Below, piece by piece: positions 51,055 through 61,417 of a stretch of 64,000 nucleotides of DNA. The notes beneath the pieces are model-generated. The model was not told the origin of the DNA and ran no database searches. It saw only the letters and a list, made by a program, of their open reading frames with translations. Position 1 is the first letter of the stretch. Each line of letters opens with the position of its first letter. The stretch covers positions 41,210 through 105,209 of the forward strand of contig NZ_FCON02000014.1 of assembly GCF_001544535.1 (NCBI RefSeq). The letters run 5' to 3'. The position numbers and the translations under genes were made by a program. Source of the stretch: Caballeronia choica (GTDB taxonomy: Bacteria; Pseudomonadota; Gammaproteobacteria; Burkholderiales; Burkholderiaceae).

Positions 51055-51975
51055 ATGCTGAATTTTCTTGCCAAGCGGCTGCTCGGACTCTTGCCGACAC
51101 TGCTGATCGTCGCTGTCCTGGTGTTCCTGTTCGTGCACATGCTGCCGGGCGATCCCGCTCGTCTTGCCGCGGGCGCCGAAGCCGACGAAGCGACCGTCGC
51201 GCTCGTGCGTGCCGATCTCGGACTCGACAAGCCGCTGCCGCAGCAGTTCGTCAACTTCTTCGCGAAGGTCGTTCACTTCGACTTCGGCACGTCGACGCGC
51301 AGCAAGCGCCCCGTCAGCACGGAGATCGCCGAGCGCTTCATGCCGACGCTGTGGCTCACGATCGCGAGCATGGTCTGGGCGGTCGTGTTCGGCATGGCGA
51401 TCGGGATTGTGTCGGCGGTGTGGCGCAACAAGTGGCCGGACCGGATCGGCATGACGCTCGCGGTGTCGGGCATCTCGTTTCCGGCGTTCGCGCTCGGCAT
51501 GCTGCTGATGGAGATATTTTCGGTGAAGCTCGGCTGGCTGCCGATCGTCGGCGACGGCACATGGCAGAGCTACATCCTCCCGTCGATCACGCTCGGTGCG
51601 GCGGTGGCCGCCGTGATGGCGCGCTTCACGCGGGCATCGTTCGTCGAGGTGATGAACGAGGACTTCGTGCGCACCGCGCGCGCGAAGGGCGTGCGCGAAC
51701 CGATCGTCATCGTCAAGCATTGCCTGCGCAACGCGATGATCCCGGTCGTCACGATGATGGGCTTGCAGTTCGGCTTCCTGCTCGGCGGCTCGATTGTCGT
51801 GGAGAAAGTGTTCAACTGGCCGGGGCTCGGGCGCCTGCTCGTCGATGCCGTCGAGATGCGCGACTATCCCGTGATCCAGGCCGAAGTGCTGCTGTTTTCG
51901 CTGGAGTTCATCGTGATCAACCTGATCGTCGACGTGCTGTATGCCGTCATCAATCCGACCATCCGCTTCAAGTGA
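51055..51975 (+). CDS. gsiC: Peptide ABC transporter permease
   Basis: 306 aa, six predicted helices. [26 protein letters not shown] at the N-terminus and the EAA loop ([30 protein letters not shown] near residue 202) mark the DppB/GsiC permease type. It forms the membrane channel with GsiD. It follows gsiB by 52 bp. Confidence 0.94.
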   Translation: MLNFLAKRLLGLLPTLLIVAVLVFLFVHMLPGDPARLAAGAEADEATVALVRADLGLDKPLPQQFVNFFAKVVHFDFGTSTRSKRPVSTEIAERFMPTLWLTIASMVWAVVFGMAIGIVSAVWRNKWPDRIGMTLAVSGISFPAFALGMLLMEIFSVKLGWLPIVGDGTWQSYILPSITLGAAVAAVMARFTRASFVEVMNEDFVRTARAKGVREPIVIVKHCLRNAMIPVVTMMGLQFGFLLGGSIVVEKVFNWPGLGRLLVDAVEMRDYPVIQAEVLLFSLEFIVINLIVDVLYAVINPTIRFK

Positions 51976-51982
51976 GGCTCGC

Positions 51983-52882
51983 ATGAGCGTGACCGCCGAT
52001 ACAGCCAGGGCCGCCGCAATCGCGAGCCACGAGATCCGCACGCCGTGGACCGAGTTCTGGCGCAAGTTCAAGAAGCAGCCGGTGGCGCTCGCAGCGGGCG
52101 TGTTTGTGCTGCTGCTGATCGTGATCGCGATCATCGCGCCGTATATCGTGCCCTACGATCCGTCGAACTATTTCGACTATGACGCGCTCAACGCGGGACC
52201 CTCGGCGGCGCACTGGTTCGGGGTCGATTCGCTCGGCCGCGACATCCTCAGCCGCATTCTCGCGGGGAGCCGCATATCGCTCTCGGCCGGGTTGCTCTCG
52301 GTCGTGATCGGCGCGGTGATCGGCACGTTCTTCGGCCTGCTCGCGGGCTACTACGAAGGCTGGTGGGATCGCATCGTGATGCGCGTCGCGGACGTGCTGT
52401 TCGCGTTCCCCGGCATCCTGCTTGCGATCGGCGTCGTCGCGATCCTGGGCAACGGGATGGTGAACGTCGTCTGCGCGGTCGCGATCTTCAGCATCCCGGC
52501 GTTCGCGCGGCTCGTGCGCGGCAACACGCTTTCGCTCAAGCACCTCACGTATATCGAAGCCGCGCGCAGCATCGGCGCATCGGACTGGACGATCATCGTG
52601 CGGCACATCCTGCCGGGCACGATCTCGTCGGTGGTCGTCTACTTCACGATGCGCATCGGCACCTCGATCATCACTGCCGCGAGCCTGTCGTTCCTCGGTC
52701 TGGGCGCGCAACCGCCGACGCCCGAGTGGGGCGCGATGCTCAACGAAGCGCGCGCCGACATGGCGATGGCGCCGCATATCGCGGTGTTCCCGAGTCTCGC
52801 GATTTTCTTCACGGTGCTGGCGTTCAACCTGCTCGGCGACGGCTTGCGCGACGCGCTCGATCCGAAGCTGGACCGGCCATGA
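51983..52882 (+). CDS. gsiD: Peptide ABC transporter permease
   Basis: 299 aa, DppC/GsiD type with the N-terminal OppC-N region ([38 protein letters not shown]) and the EAA loop [34 protein letters not shown]. It completes the importer. It starts 7 bp after gsiC and overlaps the next gene by 4 nt (ATGA), so all downstream genes are translationally coupled. Confidence 0.94.
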   Translation: MSVTADTARAAAIASHEIRTPWTEFWRKFKKQPVALAAGVFVLLLIVIAIIAPYIVPYDPSNYFDYDALNAGPSAAHWFGVDSLGRDILSRILAGSRISLSAGLLSVVIGAVIGTFFGLLAGYYEGWWDRIVMRVADVLFAFPGILLAIGVVAILGNGMVNVVCAVAIFSIPAFARLVRGNTLSLKHLTYIEAARSIGASDWTIIVRHILPGTISSVVVYFTMRIGTSIITAASLSFLGLGAQPPTPEWGAMLNEARADMAMAPHIAVFPSLAIFFTVLAFNLLGDGLRDALDPKLDRP

Positions 52883-53916
52883 CCGATGCGCCGCATGTCG
52901 GGACGCTCGCCGCCGGTCTGCTCGGCACGATCGCGGACGTGGCGGGCGTAACGGTCGGACACTGCACGCTCGATGAAGGCCCGGTGCAAACCGGCGTGAC
53001 AGTCGTGCGTCCGCATGACGGCGATGTCTATCGACGCAAGGTGCCGGCCGCCGCGAGCGTGATCAATGGCTTTGGCAAGAGCATCGGTCTCGTGCAGGTC
53101 GATGAACTCGGCGTGCTCGAAACGCCCATCGCGCTGACGAATACGTTCGGTGTCGGCACGGTTGCGAATGCGCAGATTCGGGCGGCAATCACGGCGAACC
53201 CGGAGATCGGCCGAGAATGGCCGACCGTCAATCCGCTGGTGTTCGAATGCAACGATGGTTACCTCAACGACATCCAGGCGCTCGCCGTTCAGGAGGCGCA
53301 TTATCATCGCGCGTTGCAGGCCTGCGACCGCGCGTTCGAACGCGGTTCGGCCGGCGCCGGGCGCGGCATGTCGTGCTTCGAACTGAAGGGCGGCATCGGA
53401 TCGGGCTCGCGTATCGCGCAGGTCGCGGGACGCTCGTTCATGACGGGCGCGCTCGTGCTCGCCAACTTCGGGCGCTTGCCGATGCTGACGCTGGCGGGCG
53501 TCGCGCTCGGCCGCTCGCTGGCCGCACTGGAACAACAGGAGCAGCAAAAGCAGCAAAAACCCGAGCACGGCTCGATCATCATGATCATCGCCACCGATGC
53601 GCCGCTCGACGCGCGCCAGTTGCGCCGTCTTTCGATGCGCGCCGCAGCCGGGCTCGCACGCACGGGGTCGGTGTACGGCCACGGCAGCGGCGATATCTCG
53701 CTCGCGTTCACGACAGCCTACGTGGTCCCGCATCTCGACGACTTCATCGACGTGCCCGCACTCGTGTCCGACGCGCGCCTCGATCCGCTGTTCCAGGCCG
53801 CGGCGGACAGCGTCGAGCAGGCGATTATCGACGCGCTGTTCAGCGCCGTATCGGTGACGGGCCGCGACGGTCATCGCAGGCTTTCGTTCAAGGACATGCA
53901 GGCCAACAAGCCATGA
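52879..53916 (+). CDS. P1 family peptidase (DmpA/beta-peptidyl aminopeptidase type)
   Basis: 345 aa self-processing hydrolase. [82 protein letters not shown] is the conserved N-terminal half. The nucleophile serine and cleavage point lie in [15 protein letters not shown] near residue 175. Related enzymes release N-terminal D-, beta- or L-residues from small peptides or amides. A short Gln/Lys repeat ([12 protein letters not shown]) sits in the second half. It overlaps gsiD and the next gene by 4 nt each. Confidence 0.9.
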   Translation: MTDAPHVGTLAAGLLGTIADVAGVTVGHCTLDEGPVQTGVTVVRPHDGDVYRRKVPAAASVINGFGKSIGLVQVDELGVLETPIALTNTFGVGTVANAQIRAAITANPEIGREWPTVNPLVFECNDGYLNDIQALAVQEAHYHRALQACDRAFERGSAGAGRGMSCFELKGGIGSGSRIAQVAGRSFMTGALVLANFGRLPMLTLAGVALGRSLAALEQQEQQKQQKPEHGSIIMIIATDAPLDARQLRRLSMRAAAGLARTGSVYGHGSGDISLAFTTAYVVPHLDDFIDVPALVSDARLDPLFQAAADSVEQAIIDALFSAVSVTGRDGHRRLSFKDMQANKP

Positions 53917-54737
53917 AAGTACTGATTTCAGCGGATATCGAAGGCGTCGCCGGCGTGTTCCATCCGGAGCAGACGCGCGCGGGCAACGGCGAATACGAAC
54001 AGGCGCGCCGCTGGATGACGCTCGAAGCCAACGCGGCGATCGAAGGCGCATTCGCGGGCGGCGCGAGCCAGGTGTGCGTCAACGATTCGCACGGTGGCTT
54101 TCGCAACCTCCTGCCCGACCTGATCGATGCGCGGGCGAGCATGGTGCTCGGCAAGCCGCGCTCGCTCGGGATGATGACGGGCCTCGAAGACGAGCCGGAA
54201 CTCGTGTTCATGATCGGCTATCACGCGCGTGCGCAAAGCCGCGGCATCCTCGCGCATACGATCAACAGCTTCGCGTTCGCGCGGGTTTCGCTCGATGGCG
54301 AGGAGGTCGGCGAAGCCGGATTGTACGGCGCGTTGGCGGAGGAACGCGGCGCACGTGTCGCGCTCCTGAGCGGCGACGACGTGTTCGTCGAGGAAACCCG
54401 GCCTGCGTTTCCCGAAGCGCGCTTCGTCACGGTGAAGACCGCGCATGGTTATTCGAGCGGCGTCACGCAGACGCCTTCGAGCGCTTGCGAGACGATCCGC
54501 CGCGCGGCTTGCGAGGTTGTCGACGGCGCCTTCGGGGCGGTGCGTTCGATAGCCGCGAAGCCGAAGCCCGTGCATTGCGAACTGCGCGTGCAAACCACCG
54601 CGCTGGCCGATCTCTTCTGCCAATGGCCGACGCTCGAACGCATCGACGGCGTCACGCTCGCCTTCGATACCCCATCGGTCGAGGGTGCGGTGCGCACGCT
54701 GAACTGCCTGTCGGCGATGTCGTCCATGCTGCGGTGA
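53913..54737 (+). CDS. D-aminopeptidase, M55 (DppA) family
   Basis: 274 aa. [20 protein letters not shown] (metal Asp-X-Glu), [19 protein letters not shown] (His), [20 protein letters not shown] (His) and the rest match the zinc DppA family of Bacillus, which removes N-terminal D-alanine and other D-residues. The 4-nt ATGA overlap with the DmpA-type gene makes it the last gene of the rpiR-iaaA-gsi operon. With IaaA and the DmpA-type peptidase this gives three different peptidases for non-standard peptides in one operon. Confidence 0.9.
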   Translation: MKVLISADIEGVAGVFHPEQTRAGNGEYEQARRWMTLEANAAIEGAFAGGASQVCVNDSHGGFRNLLPDLIDARASMVLGKPRSLGMMTGLEDEPELVFMIGYHARAQSRGILAHTINSFAFARVSLDGEEVGEAGLYGALAEERGARVALLSGDDVFVEETRPAFPEARFVTVKTAHGYSSGVTQTPSSACETIRRAACEVVDGAFGAVRSIAAKPKPVHCELRVQTTALADLFCQWPTLERIDGVTLAFDTPSVEGAVRTLNCLSAMSSMLR

Positions 54738-54745
54738 AGGCGCGG

Positions 54746-54771
54746 GCGTTCGTCTATCATTGCGAACGCCT
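54746..54771. terminator. Hairpin after the peptide operon
   Basis: GGCGTTCG (54746-54753) pairs with CGAACGCC (54764-54771) over a 10-nt loop. There is no T tract, so it is a weak terminator candidate or an mRNA-end stabiliser. It lies between the dppA stop and crcB. Confidence 0.45.
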
Positions 54772-54816
54772 CGCTCGCGACGCGTGGCCTTCCCGTTTTC
54801 ACTCTCTACCTCATCC

Positions 54817-55194
54817 ATGTACCTGTCGATCTTTGCCGTGGGTATCGGCGGCGCGCTCGGCTCCCTGCTTCGCTGGGTGCTCGGCCTGCGGCTCAACGCG
54901 CTCTTTCCGAATCTGCCGCTCGGCACGCTGGCGGCCAATGTGATCGCGGGCTATGTGATCGGCGTCGCGGTGGCGTGGTTCGCGCGCATGCCGGACGTGC
55001 CCATCGAATGGCGGCTGTTCGTGATCACCGGCCTGATGGGCGGCCTCTCGACGTTCTCGACCTTCTCGGCGGAAGTCGTCGCGCATCTCCAGCAAGGGCG
55101 CTTCGGCTGGGCTGCCGGCGAGATCGCGATCCATGTGACGGCGTCGGTGGTGATGACGATTCTCGGCATCGCCACGGTGTCGCTCGCACGTTAG
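54817..55194 (+). CDS. crcB: Fluoride ion channel CrcB/Fluc
   Basis: 125 aa, four membrane helices. [22 protein letters not shown] at the N-terminus, [22 protein letters not shown], and the conserved [17 protein letters not shown] are diagnostic of the dual-topology fluoride channel. A fluoride riboswitch is not evident upstream (only 79 bp and no GGCGATGG-type consensus). The ATG at 54817 starts right before the first helix. Confidence 0.93.
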   Translation: MYLSIFAVGIGGALGSLLRWVLGLRLNALFPNLPLGTLAANVIAGYVIGVAVAWFARMPDVPIEWRLFVITGLMGGLSTFSTFSAEVVAHLQQGRFGWAAGEIAIHVTASVVMTILGIATVSLAR

Positions 55195-55204
55195 GCCGTT
55201 GACC

Positions 55205-55684
55205 GTGGTGCACATCCGGCCGTATCGCGCGGACGATCTCGATGGCGTCATCGACATCTTCCTGCGCGCGGTTCGCGAAGTCGCCGCGCGCGATTACGAC
55301 CGGCATCAGATCGACGCATGGGCGCAAGTGGATCGTGAAGCTTGGTCGGTCAGGCGCATGAGCCGGCCGACCTGGGTTGCGACCATCGGCTCGTCGCTCG
55401 CGGGTTTCGCCGACCTCGAAAGCGACGGGCATCTGGACATGATGTTCGTTCATCCCGCGCATCAGGGAAGGGGTGTCGCGAGCGCGCTGCTCGCGCAAGT
55501 CGAGGCCAGCGCTCGCGAGCAAGGCATCGCGAGGCTGCATGCGGAGGTCAGCATCACGGCGCGGCCGTTCTTCGGGCGGCGCGGGTTTCGCGTGATCGCG
55601 GAGCAGGTGGTCTGCGTGCGCGGCCAGCGTTTCGACAACTTTCGCATGGAGAAGGTGCTCGGGCCGACTCAGACGCCGAACTGA
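55205..55684 (+). CDS. GNAT family N-acetyltransferase
   Basis: 159 aa. VVHIRPYRADDLDGVIDIFLRAVREVAARDY at the N-terminus and the acetyl-CoA loop MMFVHPAHQGRGVASALLAQVEASAREQGIARLHAEVS (Q/R-x-x-G-x-G/A near residue 87) define the GNAT fold. The start is unclear: a GTG at 55205 with UAGG at good spacing is preferred over a TTG at 55199. It begins just after crcB stops, so the two may be one unit. The substrate is unknown. Confidence 0.82.
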   Translation: MVHIRPYRADDLDGVIDIFLRAVREVAARDYDRHQIDAWAQVDREAWSVRRMSRPTWVATIGSSLAGFADLESDGHLDMMFVHPAHQGRGVASALLAQVEASAREQGIARLHAEVSITARPFFGRRGFRVIAEQVVCVRGQRFDNFRMEKVLGPTQTPN

Positions 55685-55699
55685 TTTAAATCCCCAAAT

Positions 55700-55711
55700 C
55701 TGTATAGACAA
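55700..55711. promoter_or_regulatory. HutC-like site upstream of hutH, distal
   Basis: CTGTATAGACAA has a perfect TGTA half and a variant GACA half of TGTA-N2-TACA. It is the reverse-type partner of the site at 55790. Confidence 0.65.
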
Positions 55712-55789
55712 CTTAAAACATCGGTCCTCAGTAGATTCCCTAGGACCCTCTTGTTTATAAGATAAGAGCCGTTTAGACTGGGCGCTGAC

Positions 55790-55801
55790 TTGTATAGACA
55801 G
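55790..55801. promoter_or_regulatory. HutC-like site overlapping the hutH ribosome site
   Basis: TTGTATAGACAG, inverse to the site at 37857 (CTGTCTATACAA), lies 9 nt before the hutH ATG and touches its AGGATGAG Shine-Dalgarno. A bound repressor would block the hutH promoter start region. A third, weaker dyad CTTGTTTATAAG lies at 55749-55760. Confidence 0.7.
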
Positions 55802-55809
55802 GATGAGCC

Positions 55810-57339
55810 ATGATCAAGCTGACACCCGGATTTCTGACCCTGCCGCAACTGCGCCAGATCGCACGCGGTTCCGACTCGCTGGAACTCGACCCGGCGAGCT
55901 TCGCCGCGATCGACGCGAGCGCGAAGACCGTCGCCGACATCGCCGCCAAGGGCAAGCCCGCCTACGGCATCAACACGGGCTTCGGACGGCTCGCGAGCAC
56001 GCACATTCCCGCCGACCAGCTCGAACTGCTGCAGCGCAATCTCGTGCTGTCGCATGCGGTCGGCGTGGGCGAGCCGATGTCGCGACCGGTCGTTCGTTTG
56101 CTGATGGCGCTGAAGCTTTCCAGCCTCGGGCGCGGTCATTCCGGCATCCGCCGCGAAGTGATCGACGTGCTCATCACGCTGTTCAACGCCGATGTGCTGC
56201 CGATCATCCCGGTGAAGGGCTCGGTCGGCGCATCCGGCGATCTCGCGCCGCTCGCGCACATGTCGACGGTGCTGCTCGGCATCGGCGAGGTCACGATTCG
56301 CGGTGAACGTGCGAGCGCGGTGGACGGCCTGAGCGTCGCGGGTCTCAAGCCCATGACGTTGCAGGCGAAGGAAGGCCTGGCGCTTCTCAACGGCACGCAG
56401 GCATCGACGGCGCTCGCGCTCTACAACATGTTCGCGATCGAAGACCTGTTCCGCACCGGCCTGGTAGCGGGCTCGCTCTCGGTCGATGCGGCGGAAGGGT
56501 CGGTCGTGCCTTTCGATGCGCGCATCCACGAATTGCGCGGGCATCGCGGGCAGATGGAGGCGGCGGCGGCTTACCGCACGTTGCTGAAGGGCTCGGGCAT
56601 CAACCTGTCGCATGCGAATTGCGACAAGGTGCAGGACCCGTACAGCCTGCGCTGCCAGCCGCAAGTGATGGGCGCGTGCCTCGACCAGATGCGCCATGCG
56701 GCACAAGTGCTGCTGATGGAATCGAATGCCGTCTCCGACAATCCGCTGATTTTCCCTGACACCGGCGAAGTTCTTTCGGGCGGCAATTTCCACGCGGAAC
56801 CGGTCGCGTTCGCCGCCGACAACCTCGCGCTCGCCGCCGCTGAAATCGGGGCGCTGGCCGAACGCCGCATCGCCTTGCTGATCGACGCGACGCTTTCGGG
56901 CCTGCCCCCGTTCCTCGTGCGCGATGGCGGCGTCAACTCCGGCTTCATGATTGCCCACGTGACGGCGGCCGCGCTCGCCTCCGAGAACAAGACGCTCGCG
57001 CATCCGGCTTCGGTCGATTCGCTGCCGACCTCGGCGAACCAGGAAGACCACGTTTCGATGGCGACGTTCGCGGCCCGCAAGCTGGGCGACATCGCAAGCA
57101 ACACGGCCCACATCCTCGCGATCGAACTGCTCGCGGCGGCGCAGGGCGTCGACTTGCGCGCGCCGCACCAGACCAGCCCGCTGCTCGCCGAAGTGATGAA
57201 GACGCTGCGCGCGCGAGTCGCGCACTACGATCTCGACCACTATTTCGCCCCCGACATCGCGGCCGTCGCGACGCTGGTGCAGGACGGTGACATCGCGAAG
57301 CACAGTCCGTTTTCGTTCGAGTCGGAACAGCCTGCATGA
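55810..57339 (+). CDS. hutH: Histidine ammonia-lyase
   Basis: 509 aa, step one of histidine catabolism (histidine to urocanate and ammonia). The MIO cofactor forms from Ala141-Ser142-Gly143 in [32 protein letters not shown] and [19 protein letters not shown] are further signatures, as is [19 protein letters not shown]. The ATG is 9 nt after a HutC-like site. It overlaps hutC by 4 nt (ATGA), starting a tight five-gene operon. Confidence 0.97.
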   Translation: MIKLTPGFLTLPQLRQIARGSDSLELDPASFAAIDASAKTVADIAAKGKPAYGINTGFGRLASTHIPADQLELLQRNLVLSHAVGVGEPMSRPVVRLLMALKLSSLGRGHSGIRREVIDVLITLFNADVLPIIPVKGSVGASGDLAPLAHMSTVLLGIGEVTIRGERASAVDGLSVAGLKPMTLQAKEGLALLNGTQASTALALYNMFAIEDLFRTGLVAGSLSVDAAEGSVVPFDARIHELRGHRGQMEAAAAYRTLLKGSGINLSHANCDKVQDPYSLRCQPQVMGACLDQMRHAAQVLLMESNAVSDNPLIFPDTGEVLSGGNFHAEPVAFAADNLALAAAEIGALAERRIALLIDATLSGLPPFLVRDGGVNSGFMIAHVTAAALASENKTLAHPASVDSLPTSANQEDHVSMATFAARKLGDIASNTAHILAIELLAAAQGVDLRAPHQTSPLLAEVMKTLRARVAHYDLDHYFAPDIAAVATLVQDGDIAKHSPFSFESEQPA

Positions 57340-58031
57340 ACACGCCTGCCTATCAGGAGATCAAGGACTACATCCTGACGCGCATTCACATCGGCGAGTG
57401 GAGGGAGGGCGACCAGGTGCCCTCCGAAAACGAACTGGCGCGCGAGTTCAAGGTTGCGCGCATGACGGTGAACCGCGCGCTGCGCGAACTGACGGCAGAG
57501 CAGATCCTCACGCGCGTGCAGGGCGCGGGCACGTTCGTCGCGCAGCCGAAATATGCGTCGACGCTCGTCGAGATTCGCAGCATCTCCGATGAAATCGTCG
57601 CGCGCGGTCACACATATCGCGCTGACGTGCTGCATCTGGGCGCGTCGATCGTCGATGAAGTGCTCGCCGATGAAATGCAGCTCCCGATAGGCAGTCCCGT
57701 GTTTCATTCGCGCCTGCTGCACTTCGAAAACGAGCAGCCCGTGCAGATCGAAGAGCGGCATGTGAATCCCGCGCTCGCGCCCGAATACGCGCGGCAGGAC
57801 TTCACGACGATCACGCCGAACCAGTACCTGATGGTCGCGGCGCCGCTGCAACGCGTGGAGTACCGCATCGAAGCGGCGGTTCCTTCGGAGGCGACGCGCC
57901 ATTCGCTTGCGATGAAGGAGCATGAGCCGTGTCTGCTGCTGCATCGGCGCACGTGGTCGCGGGATGCGGTGGCGTCGGTGGCGAACCTTTGGCATCCCGG
58001 CGACCGCTATCAATTCACCGGGCACTTCTGA
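57336..58031 (+). CDS. hutC: Histidine utilisation repressor HutC (GntR family)
   Basis: 231 aa. The N-terminal winged HTH (about residues 4-72) is [67 protein letters not shown]. The UTRA effector domain follows with [16 protein letters not shown] and [22 protein letters not shown]. It represses hut genes and is released by urocanate. It binds TGTA-N2-TACA sites such as those upstream of hutU and hutH. It overlaps hutH (ATGA) and hutD (TGATG). Confidence 0.95.
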   Translation: MNTPAYQEIKDYILTRIHIGEWREGDQVPSENELAREFKVARMTVNRALRELTAEQILTRVQGAGTFVAQPKYASTLVEIRSISDEIVARGHTYRADVLHLGASIVDEVLADEMQLPIGSPVFHSRLLHFENEQPVQIEERHVNPALAPEYARQDFTTITPNQYLMVAAPLQRVEYRIEAAVPSEATRHSLAMKEHEPCLLLHRRTWSRDAVASVANLWHPGDRYQFTGHF

Positions 58032-58630
58032 TGAACCTGATCCGCGGCGAGTCGCTCGTGCCGATGCCCTGGAAAAACGGTGGCGGCGTGACGCGCGAAA
58101 TCGACGCCGAACCGAAAGGCGCGGCGCTCGATGCTTTCACATGGCGCCTGAGCATCGCGAATGTCGATGTGGCGGGCGCGTTTTCCCGGTTCGCCGATAT
58201 CGACCGCACGCTGGTCCTGCTCGAAGGCGCCGGCATGCATCTGCACGAAGCGAGCGGACGCGTGCACGCATTGACCCAGCCGCTCGCGATGGCATCGTTC
58301 GCGGGCGAAACGCCGATCGACGCCACGCTCGACAACGGCCCCACGCGCGACTTCAACGTGATGGTGCGGCGAGATCGGGCAACGGCGACAATTCAGGCGC
58401 ATCGCTCCACGACGAGCGTTTCTCTCACCGATGACGTTGGCCTCACGCTCATCTTCTGCGTGCAGGGCCAGCTCGACGTCACGCTCGATGGCGGCGCCCG
58501 CATCATCCTGCAACCCGACGACACCTTGCGCCTCGACGCATCGGACGCGCGTCACTGCGACGTGACATGCGCGCAGCCGGACACGTCGTGGCTGCAGATC
58601 GGCATCGCAACAACGGACCACTCACGATGA
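58031..58630 (+). CDS. hutD: HutD family protein
   Basis: 199 aa cupin-fold protein. LVPMPWKNGGGVTREIDAEPKGAALDAFTWRLSIANVDVAGAFSRFADIDRTLVLLEGAGMHL is the classic HutD start, and TRDFNVMVRRDRATATIQAHR follows. It has no enzyme activity known; in Pseudomonas it is thought to limit or tune hut induction. The ATG at 58031 overlaps the hutC stop by 1 nt, and its own stop overlaps hutF by 4 nt. Confidence 0.94.
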   Translation: MNLIRGESLVPMPWKNGGGVTREIDAEPKGAALDAFTWRLSIANVDVAGAFSRFADIDRTLVLLEGAGMHLHEASGRVHALTQPLAMASFAGETPIDATLDNGPTRDFNVMVRRDRATATIQAHRSTTSVSLTDDVGLTLIFCVQGQLDVTLDGGARIILQPDDTLRLDASDARHCDVTCAQPDTSWLQIGIATTDHSR

Positions 58631-60006
58631 ACACTCTTTTCGCCGACCACGCGCGTCTCGCCGACGGCTGGCAGCGCGACGTGCTGCTTGAATGGGACGA
58701 GGCAGGCGCGCTCTTGGCCGTCACACCGGACAGCAACCGACCACCGAACACGCCGCGTGTCGGCGGGCCGGTCATCGCCGGCATGCCGAACCTGCATTCG
58801 CATGCGTTCCAGCGCGCGATGGCGGGACTCACCGAATACCGCGCGAGCGCAACCGACACGTTCTGGAGCTGGCGCGACCTGATGTATCGCTTTGCCGCGA
58901 AGATCGGTCCCGAGTCGCTTGCCGCGATTGCTCGCTGGCTCTACATCGAGATGCTGAAGGCGGGCTACACGTCGGTCTGCGAATTCCACTACGTGCATCA
59001 TGGAAGCGCCGGCACGCCTTACGCGAACCGCGCGGAACTGGCGCAGTGCGTCGTCGATGCGGCGGAGCGCGCGGGCATCGGCATGACGATGCTGCCCGTG
59101 CTGTACCAGTACAGCGGCTTCAACGAGGGCGCCCCACGCGACGATCAGCGGCGTTTCCTCAACACGCCCGAACAACTGCTCGACCTGCTCGATGCGCTGC
59201 GTCACGCGCGGCCCGAAAACGGCGCGCGCCGCTATGGCGCCGCGCCGCATTCGTTGCGGGCGGTATCGGGCGAATCGCTTTCGACCCTGCTCGAAGGGCT
59301 CGATGCGCGCTTCGACCGCGCGCCGGTGCATATCCATATCGCGGAGCAAACCGCCGAGGTCGATGCATGTCTCGCCGCCAACGGGCAGCGCCCGGTGGAG
59401 TGGCTGCTCGATCGCTTCGCGGTGGATGAACGCTGGTGCCTCGTGCATGCCACGCACGTCGATGCGAACGAATGCGCGCGTCTTGCCGCGAGCGGTGCGA
59501 CGGCGGGCCTGTGCCTCACGACCGAAGCCAATCTCGGCGACGGCATTTTTCCGGCGCGGGACTATCTCGATGCGGGCGGGCGCATCGGCCTCGGCTCGGA
59601 CAGCCATATCGGCGTGGACTGGCGTTCGGAACTGCGGTTGCTCGAATACGGCCAGCGTCTCGCGCGCCGTGAGCGCAACGTGCTCGCATCGGCCACGCAA
59701 AGCCGTCCCGCCGATCGTCTGTTCGACGCCTCGCTCGACGGCGGCGCACATGCGAGCGGCCGCGCGATCGGCGCGCTCGCGGCGGGCAAGCGCGCGGACT
59801 GGCTGGTCCTCGATGCGAATCATCCGGGCATCGCGGGCCATGACCGGGAGACGTGGCTCTCCAGCATCGTGTTCGGCGAACACGGCGAGACACCGATCCG
59901 CGACGTCTACGTCGGCGGGCGTAAAGTGATCGATGCACGCCGTCACGCGGATGAGGAAGAAGCCTTCGCGCACTATCGCTCGGCGCTGGGCGAACTCCTG
60001 CGCTAA
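58627..60006 (+). CDS. hutF: Formimidoylglutamate deiminase
   Basis: 459 aa amidohydrolase converting N-formimino-L-glutamate to N-formyl-L-glutamate and ammonia. GMPNLHSHAFQRAMAGLTEYR has the HxH metal motif near residue 57. SVCEFHYVHHG, VHIHIAEQTAEVDACLAANGQRPVEWLLDRF and GLGSDSHIGVDW continue the family pattern. Presence of HutF with HutG defines the five-step route through formylglutamate. It overlaps hutD and precedes hutG by 35 bp. Confidence 0.95.
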   Translation: MNTLFADHARLADGWQRDVLLEWDEAGALLAVTPDSNRPPNTPRVGGPVIAGMPNLHSHAFQRAMAGLTEYRASATDTFWSWRDLMYRFAAKIGPESLAAIARWLYIEMLKAGYTSVCEFHYVHHGSAGTPYANRAELAQCVVDAAERAGIGMTMLPVLYQYSGFNEGAPRDDQRRFLNTPEQLLDLLDALRHARPENGARRYGAAPHSLRAVSGESLSTLLEGLDARFDRAPVHIHIAEQTAEVDACLAANGQRPVEWLLDRFAVDERWCLVHATHVDANECARLAASGATAGLCLTTEANLGDGIFPARDYLDAGGRIGLGSDSHIGVDWRSELRLLEYGQRLARRERNVLASATQSRPADRLFDASLDGGAHASGRAIGALAAGKRADWLVLDANHPGIAGHDRETWLSSIVFGEHGETPIRDVYVGGRKVIDARRHADEEEAFAHYRSALGELLR

Positions 60007-60041
60007 ACGCGTGACGGCTACGAACCGGGACGACCACGAAA

Positions 60042-60845
60042 ATGAATGATTCGCCGATCTACACGCTCGAACGCGGCACCGCGCCGCTCCTGATTTCGAT
60101 TCCGCACCGGGGTACGCGCATCCCCGAAACGCTCGCCGCCGACATGACGCCGGTCGCGCAACGCGTCGACGATTGCGACTGGCATCTGGAGCGCCTGTAT
60201 GCGTTTGCAAAGGGCATGGGCGCATCGATTCTGCTACCGGAATACTGTCGCTACGTGATCGACCTGAACCGGCCGCCCGATAACGCGAACCTCTATCCCG
60301 GCCGCGACACGACGGGCCTGTGCCCCATCGATACCTTCGACAAGGAACCGCTCTACCAGCCGGGCCGCGAGCCTGACAGCGCGCATATCGATGCCCGACG
60401 CGCGGCTTACTGGCAGCCGTATCACGATGCGTTGACGCAGGAACTCGCCGACCTGCGCTCGAAGCACGACCGCGTGCTGCTATGGGAAGCGCATTCGATT
60501 CGTTCGGTCGTGCCGCGCTTCTTCGAGGGCCGTCTGCCGGACTTCAACTTCGGCACCGCCGATGGCACGACCGCCGTTGCCGGCGTAGCCGAAGCGCTCG
60601 CGGAGATCGTCGCGAAGGACGGGCGCTACACGACGATAGCGAACGGTCGTTTCAAGGGCGGCTATATCACGCGGCGCTATGGGCAACCCGCCGACGGCGT
60701 GCACGCGGTGCAACTGGAACTGACGCAGTGCACGTACATGCAGGAATCGATGCCTTACGCCTACGACGAAGCGCGCGCATCGCAAGTCCAGCCGTTGCTT
60801 GAAAGGCTTGTGACGGCCGCGCTGGACCAAGTCCGCGCCTCATAG
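60042..60845 (+). CDS. hutG: N-formylglutamate deformylase
   Basis: 267 aa, final step giving glutamate and formate. YTLERGTAPLLISIPHRGTRIPETLAADM at the N-terminus (metal His), DDCDWHLERLYAFAKGMGASILLPEYCRYVIDLNRPPDNANLYPGRDTTGLCPIDTF, and LLWEAHSIRSVVPRFFEGRLPDFNFGTADG are typical. Last gene of the hut operon. The ATG at 60042 has a weak purine-rich ribosome site. After the stop comes an untranslated stretch to 61035 with no further hut gene. Confidence 0.95.
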   Translation: MNDSPIYTLERGTAPLLISIPHRGTRIPETLAADMTPVAQRVDDCDWHLERLYAFAKGMGASILLPEYCRYVIDLNRPPDNANLYPGRDTTGLCPIDTFDKEPLYQPGREPDSAHIDARRAAYWQPYHDALTQELADLRSKHDRVLLWEAHSIRSVVPRFFEGRLPDFNFGTADGTTAVAGVAEALAEIVAKDGRYTTIANGRFKGGYITRRYGQPADGVHAVQLELTQCTYMQESMPYAYDEARASQVQPLLERLVTAALDQVRAS

Positions 60846-61035
60846 AACGCACCAACCGCCTCCATAGGCGTTGGCCGCGATTATTGTGAAACAGACAATG
60901 ATGTTTAGCGCAATGTGGGGTTTTCCCCAAGGCGCCCGCCACCTAAACTTGTTTTCATGCGAAGCGAATCAGAAACTGAATAAAAGCTTTCCGGTTCGTT
61001 TCGGCACTTCAAAACAAGATTACTGGAGGTTCATC

Positions 61036-61356
61036 ATGTTCAAGTCATTCGTTCCCGCACTGGTCCTCGCTTCGGCTCTGGCCGCACCGGCTTTCGCATT
61101 CGCGCAAGACAACGCGCCTGTGACCCGCGCCGAAGTCCGCGCCGACCTGGTTCAATTGGAAAAGGCGGGTTACAACCCGAGTACCGACCGCGTCGACTAT
61201 CCGAAGAACATTCAGGCTGCCGAAGCTCGCGTGAGCGCGCAACAGGGCAACAGCACAAGCGGCTATGGTGCTTCGACGTCGGGTAGTTCGGCTTCGGGCC
61301 AGCGTGCCGCAACGCTTACGCCGAACCCGGTGAATTCGGTGTACTTCGGCCACTAA
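61036..61356 (+). CDS. Small secreted DUF4148 domain protein
   Basis: 106 aa. Signal peptide: FKSFVPALVLASALAAPAFAFAQ before DNAPVTRAEVRADLVQLEKAGYNPSTDRVDYPKNIQAAEARV, which is the DUF4148 core common in Burkholderiaceae. The remainder is a Ser/Thr/Gly-rich disordered tail (SGYGASTSGSSASG). Function unknown. TGGAGG lies before the ATG. Confidence 0.85.
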   Translation: MFKSFVPALVLASALAAPAFAFAQDNAPVTRAEVRADLVQLEKAGYNPSTDRVDYPKNIQAAEARVSAQQGNSTSGYGASTSGSSASGQRAATLTPNPVNSVYFGH

Positions 61357-61383
61357 GCCTGCAACTGAGCGAAGTTTCAAAAG

Positions 61384-61417
61384 AATCGCCTGCCGCTTCA
61401 AAGCGGCAGGCGATTTT
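61384..61417. terminator. Strong bidirectional terminator
   Basis: AATCGCCTGCCGCTT (61384-61398) pairs with AAGCGGCAGGCGATT (61401-61415) over a 2-nt loop, followed by TTTT. The run of A on the left makes it work for the convergent TetR gene too; the terminator abuts its stop. Confidence 0.9.

Noticed and set aside
54738-54816. Possible fluoride riboswitch before crcB
   Set aside because: The leader is only 79 bp and lacks the conserved pseudoknot sequences; only a simple hairpin is seen.
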